From the NCBI RefSeq assembly GCF_020523825.1, contig NZ_JAJALK010000005.1, forward strand, positions 372,001 through 436,000: a stretch of 64,000 nt of DNA. The letters run 5' to 3'. Position 1 is the stretch's first letter. Every line of letters starts with the position of its first letter. This DNA comes from Methylobacterium brachiatum. Its GTDB lineage: Bacteria > Pseudomonadota > Alphaproteobacteria > Rhizobiales > Beijerinckiaceae. Positions 7,783 to 18,207 of the stretch are shown here, in pieces. The notes below the pieces were generated by a model. The model saw nothing but the letters and a program-made list of their open reading frames with translations. It searched no databases and was not told the origin of the DNA. Position numbers and translations under genes: made by a program.

Positions 7783-8523
7783 TCACGGGGCCCGGGCGCT
7801 CGCCTGCACGCGCTCCTCGGCGGCGCGGATCGCGTCCGGGGTGCCGACATGGAGCCACTGGCCGTCGAGGCGCATGCCGGAGAGGCGCCCGGCCGCGATC
7901 GCCCGGTCGAACAGCAGGTTGAGCGAGAAGGCGCCCTCCGGCGTGTCGGCGAACAGGCCGGGCTGCAGGATCGCCACGCCCGCATAGATGAACGGGGCGA
8001 CCTCGCGCTCGCCGCGGCGCTCCAGGCGGCCGTCCGCGTCCATCACGAAATCCCCCGCGCCGTCGTAGCCGAGGCTGGTGGCGGTGGGCGCCACCAGCAG
8101 CAGGGCGTCCATGCGCGCCGGGTCCCAGGCGTCGATCAGCCGGCGGAGATTGGGGGCCGGGCCTTCGAGCCAGAACGAATCCGAGTTCAGCACCACGAAG
8201 GGCGCGTCGCCGAGCAGCGGCAGCGCCTTGCGGATGCCGCCGCCGGTCTCGAGCAGCGCGGCGCGCTCGTCCGAGACCTGGATGGCGGGCCCGCCCGTCC
8301 GGCGGGCGAGATGCCCCTCGATCAGGTCGGGCAGGTAGTGGACGTTGACAATGGCGGTCTCGATCCCGGCCTCGGCGGCCCGGTCGAGGGCGTGGTCGAG
8401 GAGCGCCTTGCCGGCCACCTCCACCAAGGGTTTCGGCACCGTGGCGGTCACCGGCCGCATGCGCTTGCCCAGGCCCGCGGCCAGCACGAACGCATGGGTG
8501 ACGGCGGGGGCGGGCTCGCTCAT
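7783..8523 (-). CDS. murU: Nucleotidyltransferase, MurU-like (MurNAc-1-P uridylyltransferase)
   Basis: This 246-aa enzyme has the sugar-nucleotide transferase signature AFVLAAGLGKRMRPVT near its start, followed by KPLVEVAGKALLDHALDR and a VVLNSDSFW metal-site element. In Pseudomonas and Caulobacter, MurU turns MurNAc-1-phosphate and UTP into UDP-MurNAc, bypassing de novo synthesis during cell-wall recycling. The gene just upstream on the same strand encodes an AmgK-like kinase that would supply the substrate, which supports the name. About 180 nt carrying a palindromic repeat separate the two. Confidence 0.82.
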   Translation of the reverse strand: MSEPAPAVTHAFVLAAGLGKRMRPVTATVPKPLVEVAGKALLDHALDRAAEAGIETAIVNVHYLPDLIEGHLARRTGGPAIQVSDERAALLETGGGIRKALPLLGDAPFVVLNSDSFWLEGPAPNLRRLIDAWDPARMDALLLVAPTATSLGYDGAGDFVMDADGRLERRGEREVAPFIYAGVAILQPGLFADTPEGAFSLNLLFDRAIAAGRLSGMRLDGQWLHVGTPDAIRAAEERVQASARAP

Positions 8524-8555
8524 GCGGGGATCCGGATCAGGCGTTGATGATCATG

Positions 8556-8656
8556 GTTTCAAAAGGTCTGGGACCTTTTGCGGGTGCAGGGCGGAGCCCT
8601 GCGAACCTCGGGACGGCGTCCCGAACCCTGCCAAAGGGCCCCGGGCCCTTTGGGAT
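8556..8656. repeat. Composite palindromic intergenic repeat, copy 1
   Basis: Four short hairpins in a row: AAAAGGTC/GACCTTTT, GCAGGGC/GCCCTGC, GGGACG/CGTCCC and CAAAGGGCCC/GGGCCCTTTG. The first two units recur, inverted, at 59096-59168. It lies between amgK and murU and may act as a processing or attenuation site or simply be a dispersed repeat. Confidence 0.75.
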
Positions 8657-8699
8657 CCCGCTTCTTTCGCGCGTGACTCGATGTCGATAGACATGAGTC

Positions 8700-10277
8700 C
8701 TAGGACTCTGAGTCGGAAGCGACGAGGCCCGGCAGATGCGCCGCGTGCCAGGCCCGCAGCTCGGCCAGCGCCGGATGGGCGAGGTTGCGGGCGAGATAGC
8801 CCTCGATCCGCGGCAGGTGGGCGAGATAGCCGGGCTTGCCGTCGCGCCGGTCGAGCCGGGCGAAGATCCCTAAGATCTTGGTGGCCCGCTGGGCGGCCAG
8901 CAGGGCGTAGGCGGTGGCGAAGGCGCCGACATCGAAGGCCGGGTCCCGGCTCCGGCGCTCGCGGGCGTAGAGGCCGAGCAGCCGCAGCTCGAACTCCGCG
9001 CTGGTATCGACCCGGGCATCCTGCAGCAGCGAGGCGACGTCGTAGGCCGGGTGGCCCATCACGGCGTCCTGGAAATCGATCAGCCCGACCCGCTCCAGCC
9101 CGTCGCGCTCGGGCAGCCAGATCAGGTTCGGCGAGTGGTAGTCACGCAGGGTCCAGGTGGCACGGTCGGGGATCGCGTTCTGCAGGGCCGCGCGCCACAG
9201 GGCCACGAACTCGGCCCGGGTGTCCGCCGACAGGGTGACGTTCCGGATCGCCGGCGCGTACCATTCGGGCATCAGCTCCGCCTCGAACAGCAGAGCCGCC
9301 TCATCGTAGGTCGGCAGGACGTGCTCGATGCCGTCCGCCACCGGCAGCACCGCCGGCAGAGGCGTGGCGTGGAGCTTGGCGAGGAGGCGCACCGCCTCGG
9401 TGTAGCGCTCGGGCCGGGGCGCGCCGCCCTCGACCACGGGCTCGCTGCCCAGATCCTCGAGGATCAGCAGGCCCTCGGGCAGGTCTTCGCCGTAGATCCT
9501 GGGGGCCGAGAAGCCCAGCGCCCGCAGGCCGCGGTCGAGGGCCACGAAGGCGTGGACGCTCTCGGCCAGGTGCACGATGGCGCTGTAGGGTTTTCCGTCG
9601 CGGACCGCCGGGCCGTCGGGCCGGGGCGGGGCGATCATCAGCACGGCGCTGGTGCCGTCGGGCTTGGTCAGGCGCTCGTAGGCGCGGGACGAGGCGTCGC
9701 CCTGCATCAGGATGCGCTCGGCGATGTCCCAGCCGCTGCGCTCGAGCAGGCGGCGCACCGCCCGGGCCCGGTCGAGCCGGGCGCGCATGCCGCCGGTGCC
9801 GTCGATCCGGGCGAGGCGCGCCTCGGCGCCGAACTCCGCCCGCAGGGACAGGTCGATCGTGAGTACCGGGCCGTCGCGGGGCGGCATCCGGTCCGGCCAC
9901 TCAACCAAGGTGATCGCGTCCTCGGCCATCTCCTCGAAGCCGAGCTCCACCAATTCGTCGGGGTCGCGCAGGCGGTAGAGGTCGGCGTGGACGATCGCCC
10001 GGCCGTCGCGGGCCGTGTAGGGCTGGATCAGCGTGAAGGTCGGGCTTGGCACCTCGAGGCGCGGATCGCCGGCGAGCTCGCGGATCACCGCCCGCGCCAG
10101 GGTGGTCTTGCCGCCGCCGAGGCCGCCCGAGAGCGCCACGACGTCGCCCGGGAGCAGGAATTCGGACAGAAACAGGCCGAGATCCTCCGTGGCCGTCTCC
10201 TCCGGCAGCACGAATTCCCAGGGTGCCGGCGGCGCGGATGCGCCCGCCGTCTGTTCGTCCCGATCGTCCCCGTCCAA
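8700..10277 (-). CDS. tsaE: TsaE ATPase fused to AmgK-like sugar kinase
   Basis: A 525-aa two-domain protein. Residues about 20-160 match TsaE, the ATPase of tRNA threonylcarbamoyladenosine synthesis, with P-loop GGLGGGKTTLARAV (51-64), SPTFTLIQ and a HADLYRL motif. Residues about 175-525 are an aminoglycoside-phosphotransferase fold with DYHSPNLIWLPE and GLIDFQDAVMGHPAYD, as in AmgK, which phosphorylates MurNAc/GlcNAc at the anomeric position. The reading is continuous with no stop between domains. No ATG fits; the TTG at 10277 follows GGAGG at good spacing. Downstream lies murU. I know of similar fused annotations in other alphaproteobacteria, so the fusion is probably old. Confidence 0.85.
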   Translation of the reverse strand: MDGDDRDEQTAGASAPPAPWEFVLPEETATEDLGLFLSEFLLPGDVVALSGGLGGGKTTLARAVIRELAGDPRLEVPSPTFTLIQPYTARDGRAIVHADLYRLRDPDELVELGFEEMAEDAITLVEWPDRMPPRDGPVLTIDLSLRAEFGAEARLARIDGTGGMRARLDRARAVRRLLERSGWDIAERILMQGDASSRAYERLTKPDGTSAVLMIAPPRPDGPAVRDGKPYSAIVHLAESVHAFVALDRGLRALGFSAPRIYGEDLPEGLLILEDLGSEPVVEGGAPRPERYTEAVRLLAKLHATPLPAVLPVADGIEHVLPTYDEAALLFEAELMPEWYAPAIRNVTLSADTRAEFVALWRAALQNAIPDRATWTLRDYHSPNLIWLPERDGLERVGLIDFQDAVMGHPAYDVASLLQDARVDTSAEFELRLLGLYARERRSRDPAFDVGAFATAYALLAAQRATKILGIFARLDRRDGKPGYLAHLPRIEGYLARNLAHPALAELRAWHAAHLPGLVASDSES

Positions 10278-10566
10278 AGCCCGCCTCCGAGACCCGAGGG
10301 CGCATGGTCTTAAAACGGGCCGCGGATGCAAGCGTTTCCGGCCCCGGCGGCGCGCTTCCCGCCCCTCCGGTGCATCGAAACCACGCTTCGAAGCGTCAAC
10401 CGCCGGTTGGCCGCGCTCGGCCATCCTCGGCCATCGCCGCGAGGAATTGGCTGGCGTATCCCTTGCTTCGGCGCGGATCCCGCGCGTTTCGGCCCAGCCG
10501 AGGCCGCAGGCCGCGTTCCGCCCGCGGCCCTTCCCCAACCCGCCTGATCCCCACACGGAGCCCCGC

Positions 10567-11055
10567 ATGAAGCGCGCCGACCTGACCGAGAAGCTGCTCG
10601 ACATCAAACGCGAGAAGGGCTGGAGCTGGGCCCATATCCACGAGGCGATCGGCGGCCTGTCGCCGTTCCTGATCACCGCGGCCTGCATGGGCCAGATGAA
10701 GCTGCCCAAGGCGCAGGCGCGGCGGGCGGCGGAGCTGTTCGGCTTGACGGTGGCCGAGGAGCGGATGCTCAACGAGGCGCCCTATCGCGGCTCGATCCCG
10801 GCGATGCCGCCCACCGACCCGCTGATCTACCGGTTCTACGAGCTGGTGATGGTCTACGGCACGACTTTCAAGGAGCTGATCCAGGAGGAATTCGGCGACG
10901 GCATCATGTCGGCGATCGACTTCAACATGGAGATGGCCCGGGAGGCCAACAACAAGGGCGACCGGGTGAAGCTGACCATGTCGGGCAAGTTCCTGCCGTA
11001 CAAGTATTACGGCAACGACGACGACACGCCGGAATACGGCTTCAAGGAGGGGTAG
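10567..11055 (+). CDS. cynS: Cyanate hydratase (cyanase)
   Basis: This 162-aa enzyme decomposes cyanate with bicarbonate to ammonia and CO2. The N-terminal helical domain (1-75) is followed by the catalytic domain YRFYELVMVYGTTFKE; Arg89, Glu92 and Ser115 match the spacing of Arg96, Glu99 and Ser122 in E. coli CynS. The ATG at 10567 follows CGGAG. No carbonic anhydrase (cynT) or cyanate transporter lies next to it, so it stands alone. A large hairpin follows. Confidence 0.96.
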   Translation: MKRADLTEKLLDIKREKGWSWAHIHEAIGGLSPFLITAACMGQMKLPKAQARRAAELFGLTVAEERMLNEAPYRGSIPAMPPTDPLIYRFYELVMVYGTTFKELIQEEFGDGIMSAIDFNMEMAREANNKGDRVKLTMSGKFLPYKYYGNDDDTPEYGFKEG

Positions 11056-11067
11056 GGGCGACGCCCC

Positions 11068-11109
11068 GGCGCCTCCCCGTCATCGCGGTCGCGGAGACGG
11101 GGAGGCGCC
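11068..11109 (+). terminator. Long hairpin after cynS
   Basis: A 14-bp perfect stem (11068-11081 with 11096-11109) with a 14-nt loop lies 13 nt past the cynS stop. No strong U-run follows. The downstream 11160-11250 stretch carries further short palindromes ending in CCTCAGGATGAG, a motif seen in dispersed alphaproteobacterial repeats. Confidence 0.5.
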
Positions 11110-11259
11110 AGCCGACACGACGGACATTCCGAACGCTCTGCTCATCGCGAGGCGACGAAGCCCACGGAGGCCTCCAGGCAGCGCGCAGCCCGCTCGAGGG
11201 CCCCTTCGAGGCGCGCTCCGCCCCCGCCTCAGGATGAGGGCGCGGGTGGGACATCGCCC

Positions 11260-14529
<3,270 letters not shown>

Positions 14530-14654
14530 GCGGTCTCCGCCGGCCGGCGCCAGGCCAGCCCCTTCGCGTCGCGTGCCGGCGCACCGGACGCCAAGCCTGT
14601 TTCGCTATCATGTCCGCTAGAGCAAGGGACGGGCCGCGACGCCGCAGGGCGGGC

Positions 14655-15737
14655 CTATCCGGGCGGATTGGTCGCGCAGATCGCCCGCAGCGCCGCCCAG
14701 GACGGGGCGTCGAGGAGCGGCGGCCGGTCGGCGGCCGGCGGGGCGGCGCGCGAGCGGATCGCGGCGGCCCGCTCCCGGGTGAACGGGTGGCTGCGCAGGA
14801 AGGCGAGGCTCTCGTCCCGGTCCGCGGCGATCCGCTCCAGGATGGTCGCGAGGGCGGCCGCGTCGCCCCCGGCGCGGGTGACCGCGGCGACCGCATAGGC
14901 GTCGGCCGCCCGCTCGGCCTCCCGGCTGTAGCCGGCGGAGAGCACGTTCTCCCCCAGCGCGACGATCACGGCCGAGCCGGCCACATCGCCGACGAGGTAG
15001 CCGAGCAGGTAGGCGATGCCGGAGCTCCGGATCAGGGACCGGGTCGGGTCCCGGGCCGCGACGTGGCCGAATTCATGCGCGAGCACGCCGGCGAACTCGT
15101 CCGGCGAGCGCGCCTCATCGAGCAGCTTCGAGAGGACCATGACCCGGCCGCCCGGCAGCGTCAGGGCATTGGCGTCGGTGCGGGAGCGGCGCACGCTCAC
15201 GCGCAGGCCCGGCGGCAGGTCCCCGCGCAGCCGAGTCACCAGCCGGCCCAGGGCGGCCCGCCCCTCCGGCGCCGCGCAGGCGGGCGGGTTGCCGAGCAGA
15301 GACCCGATCTGGTCCTCGACCAGGGCGCCGATGCGCTCCTCCACCGCCGCGGGCACCAGCGGCGCGATTGCGTCGGCCAGGGCCGGCACGCCGAACGCCG
15401 CGAGGCCGAGGAGCGTGATCCCGGCCGCCATCGACCAGAGCGCCACCGTCAGGGTGCCCCCCTGCCCGGCCGGCCCGACATGCAGGTCCGGGCAGAGTGC
15501 CTCGAGGGCCGCGGCCAGGGCCTTGTCCGAGAACTCGACCCGCTCGGGCGTGTCCGCCGGCCCGACCCGCATCAGCGGCGGGCGCGCATCCTCGGCCCGC
15601 AGGTCGAGGCCGTTCCAGTCGCGCCGGAGGTCCGGGCCCGACACCGCCAGGCGTCCCGCTTCGAGGCGCAGGGAGACCGGCACGGGCCGCGCGGTGCGGC
15701 CGTCGAAGTAGCGGCCCGCGCCGGTGAGCGCCGCCAT
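14655..15737 (-). CDS. M48 family membrane metallopeptidase
   Basis: A 360-aa protein with one clear membrane helix at about 97-118 and the zinc motif HEFGH at 221-225, then SREAERAADAYA, which supplies the third zinc ligand. The N-terminal 90 residues (FDGRTARPVPVSLRLEAGRL) form the small beta domain seen in the YfgC/BepA-like M48 branch paired with DUF898 proteins. The ATG at 15737 follows GAGGG and sits 10 nt after the DUF898 stop, so the two are cotranscribed. The likely job is envelope protein quality control. Confidence 0.88.
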   Translation of the reverse strand: MAALTGAGRYFDGRTARPVPVSLRLEAGRLAVSGPDLRRDWNGLDLRAEDARPPLMRVGPADTPERVEFSDKALAAALEALCPDLHVGPAGQGGTLTVALWSMAAGITLLGLAAFGVPALADAIAPLVPAAVEERIGALVEDQIGSLLGNPPACAAPEGRAALGRLVTRLRGDLPPGLRVSVRRSRTDANALTLPGGRVMVLSKLLDEARSPDEFAGVLAHEFGHVAARDPTRSLIRSSGIAYLLGYLVGDVAGSAVIVALGENVLSAGYSREAERAADAYAVAAVTRAGGDAAALATILERIAADRDESLAFLRSHPFTRERAAAIRSRAAPPAADRPPLLDAPSWAALRAICATNPPG

Positions 15738-15747
15738 GCCCGGTCCC

Positions 15748-17055
15748 TCAAAGCCCGATATCGATGATGCCGTGCCCGTCGAGGGCATCGGCCATGCCCT
15801 CGCCCAGGCTGCTGCTGGCGCCGCGGGCAGCGGCGACGATCGCCCCCAGGGCGGCCGCATCCGAGATCCACGTGGTCTCGGCGACGGCGCGCCAGAGCCC
15901 GGCCTTCAGGACGCGCACGTACAGGACCACCGAGGCGGCCAGGTACCAGGCATAGATGGCCACGACGATCGCCATTCCGAAGATCGGGCCCTCCCCGTTC
16001 TGCGAGACCGCCTGGCCGAAGAACAGCGTGGCGAGCACCGCCAGGACGGCCGCCCCGAGGGTGATGACGACACCGAGCTTCAGGCACTGGACGATATAGG
16101 CCAGGTACGGCCGGTAGAGGTCCCACGCCGTCAGGTGCGAGACGAGGCGGACCTCGTCCAGCCGGATGGCGCTCAGGAAGGCCCGGGTCTCGCGGGCGCG
16201 GTAATAGGGATACAGCACCAGGACCATCGGGGCCGCCACAACGAGCAGAACCACGAACACGGCCGCGAGGACCTGGACGACGCTGTCGCAGCTGGTCGGC
16301 ACCCAGTCGGGCAGCGCTTCGGCCCTCTCCTTCGGCAAAGTCAGGGGGGCATCCAGCATCGGCCCGCACCCATCCTCGGCCAGGCCAAGGGCCAGCAGAA
16401 GCACGACCGGCACTGCCACGAGGGCCCAGAGCAGCAGCCAGCTCCGCAGCACCGCCAGGCCGCGGGCATCCGATTCCATCCGGCTCGTGCCGACCAGGGT
16501 GTGGCGGATGCGGTAGCGCTCGAGGGCCGCGCGCATGAACGGGAAGGCGAGGCCGAGGGTCGCGAGAACCAGGAGCCACCCGGCCGTGGCCAGAGCCGCG
16601 TAGGCCAGGCCCGAACCGTCCTGGCCGAGCCGGATGCCGCGCCACAGGGTCCGGGTGGCCCGGTAACGCCGCCCGCGATAGAGCGCGAACTGCCCGAGCA
16701 GGAACAGCACGCCGAAGCCGAGGCCGGAGGCGACGAGGGGGGAATCGGGCAGGAGCAGCGACAGGGCGGACAGGCCGGTGGAGATCGGCGCCAGGAGCAC
16801 GATCGCCACGAGGAAGCCCAGGAACAGGTCGCGGCCATGGCCCGTATAGGCGGCGGGCGAGCCGTCCACGAGGGTGCGGCTCCAGAAGAACCGCCGCAGG
16901 TTCGTCGCGTACCAGAACCGATAGATGCCGAAGGTGACCAGCGTCAGCAGGAACCCCTTCACGACGATCCCGGTCAGCCCGGCGAGCGACCTGTCGAAGG
17001 CGATCTCGCCGCCGCGCTCGGGCATGTCAGCCGAAACCGTGTTCCGAACGTCCAT
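15748..17055 (-). CDS. DUF898 family (YjgN-like) membrane protein
   Basis: A 435-aa polytopic membrane protein. It begins with the family pattern FDRSLAGLTGIVVKGFLLTLVTFGIYRFWYATNLRRFFW, here split over about residues 20-58, and repeats such helices several times; RYRIRHTLVG-type arms recur. The function of the family is unknown. The adjacent M48 peptidase is a frequent partner, and membrane insertion or regulation of that peptidase is a reasonable guess. The start could also be the Met at 17025. Confidence 0.85.
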   Translation of the reverse strand: MDVRNTVSADMPERGGEIAFDRSLAGLTGIVVKGFLLTLVTFGIYRFWYATNLRRFFWSRTLVDGSPAAYTGHGRDLFLGFLVAIVLLAPISTGLSALSLLLPDSPLVASGLGFGVLFLLGQFALYRGRRYRATRTLWRGIRLGQDGSGLAYAALATAGWLLVLATLGLAFPFMRAALERYRIRHTLVGTSRMESDARGLAVLRSWLLLWALVAVPVVLLLALGLAEDGCGPMLDAPLTLPKERAEALPDWVPTSCDSVVQVLAAVFVVLLVVAAPMVLVLYPYYRARETRAFLSAIRLDEVRLVSHLTAWDLYRPYLAYIVQCLKLGVVITLGAAVLAVLATLFFGQAVSQNGEGPIFGMAIVVAIYAWYLAASVVLYVRVLKAGLWRAVAETTWISDAAALGAIVAAARGASSSLGEGMADALDGHGIIDIGL

Positions 17056-17234
17056 CCCGCGCCCCACGCGGGCCGCCGATTCGCGGCCGGCCGGAAGCGT
17101 TGCGCATCGCGCGGAGCGGTTCAAGCAACGCCCGGCCCGCGCCAAGCTGTCGCCCAGGCGCGCAAGGTCGATCCGCCGGAGGCCGCAGGTTGCGGCGGGT
17201 CAAACCCCGCCGGACGACCCGCCGCCGAAGCGGC

Positions 17235-17669
17235 TCACCGCAGCAGCGCCGACTTGTCGACCTGCAGCGCCGCGCCGATCTCATCGAGCGCCTTGTGCTC
17301 GACCTCGCTGATGCCGCCGAAATCGGCCACGTCGGCGCCGATCAGGAACACGTCCTGGCGCTGGTCGATCGGCCGCTCGACGATGGCGCCCACCAGGCGC
17401 AGGTTCTCCAGGCGGCCGGCGCGGGTCTTGGCCCGGGCGATGGCCTCGTAGAGCTCCTGCTCGACCCGCAGCGTGTCGTAGGATTTCTCGAGGATCGGGT
17501 TGGCGCGGATGCCGCTGATCGCCGATTCGATCTCCTCCTCGGCGACGTCGCCATCGGCCACGATGACGTTGGCCGCGGCCGAGACCGCGGCCTGGAGGAA
17601 GACGGCATCGCCCGCATACGACATGATCGTGCGGCCGAACCGAAGGATGGCGTCCTGGAAAATGCTCAT
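17235..17669 (-). CDS. TerB family tellurite-resistance-like protein
   Basis: A 144-aa protein (MSIFQDAILRFGRTIMSYAG at its start) with the all-helical TerB fold, which carries a metal-binding acidic face; the ADGDVAEEE and GADVADFGGISEVEHKALDEI segments fit the family. It is not proof of tellurite resistance, as isolated TerB proteins have many contexts. The ATG at 17669 follows GGGAGG and is preferred over the upstream start at 17720. No other ter genes are nearby. Confidence 0.8.
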   Translation of the reverse strand: MSIFQDAILRFGRTIMSYAGDAVFLQAAVSAAANVIVADGDVAEEEIESAISGIRANPILEKSYDTLRVEQELYEAIARAKTRAGRLENLRLVGAIVERPIDQRQDVFLIGADVADFGGISEVEHKALDEIGAALQVDKSALLR

Positions 17670-17838
17670 GCCGACCTCCCGTGCGGTCGGAGATGGCGGA
17701 TATTGTGGCGGCCGAGTCAAGATCCGGCCGCGCTTGCGCCGGGGACTGAAGGTCGGCGCTCGCGTTATGGTTTCGCAGGCCGGCGCAGTGCGGGCGCCGC
17801 ATCCGGTTTCTGGTTGAGGGCGGCCGTCCCGCCTTCTC

Positions 17839-17930
17839 CGTCAGTGCGAGCGCAGCGAAGCAACCTAGGGACGCGCTACCTTCGGGGATCGCGCGCTGCC
17901 CTGGGTTGCTTCGCTGCGCTCGCACTGACG
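17839..17930. repeat. Long near-perfect inverted repeat
   Basis: Two 32-nt arms (17839-17870 and 17899-17930) are reverse complements with one mismatch, separated by 28 nt. It contains the GCGAGCGCAGCGAAGCAACC pattern often seen in dispersed Methylobacterium palindromes. It lies between terB and ybdD and may stop or stabilise the cstA-ybdD transcript coming from the right. Confidence 0.8.
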
Positions 17931-17977
17931 GTGCGAGACCACAGGCCTCGCACCGTTTGACGACGGCATCACGCCCG

Positions 17978-18199
17978 TCAGCAGCAGCGGAATCCCGAGG
18001 TGTTCCCCACGCCGAAGCGGGCGTTCTCGCGGTTACGGAAGAACTCCAGCTCCGACATCGGCGCCTGGTCGGGATGGGTCTGGCGGATATGGGCGGCATA
18101 GGCCGCGTAATCCCCCTGCCCCACCATCAGGCGGGCGCCGTCGCAGACGCATTTGGACAGCGTCTGGAGGCGGCGGCGCAGGCTCTGCTGTGGTTCCAT
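17978..18199 (-). CDS. ybdD: YbdD/YjiX family protein (DUF466)
   Basis: A 73-aa cytosolic protein. The family pattern is clear: a CDGARLMVGQGDYAAYAAH stretch and the C-terminal EFFRNRENARFG. Members are encoded directly behind carbon-starvation CstA permeases and are needed for or modulate their transport function. Here the gene starts 8 nt after the cstA stop, so the pair is cotranscribed. The C-terminus ends in CC. Confidence 0.9.
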   Translation of the reverse strand: MEPQQSLRRRLQTLSKCVCDGARLMVGQGDYAAYAAHIRQTHPDQAPMSELEFFRNRENARFGVGNTSGFRCC

Positions 18200-18207
18200 G
18201 GCGCGCC

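Noticed and set aside
17235..17669. Tellurite resistance operon
   Set aside because: Only a single TerB-like gene is present; no terC, terD or terZ.
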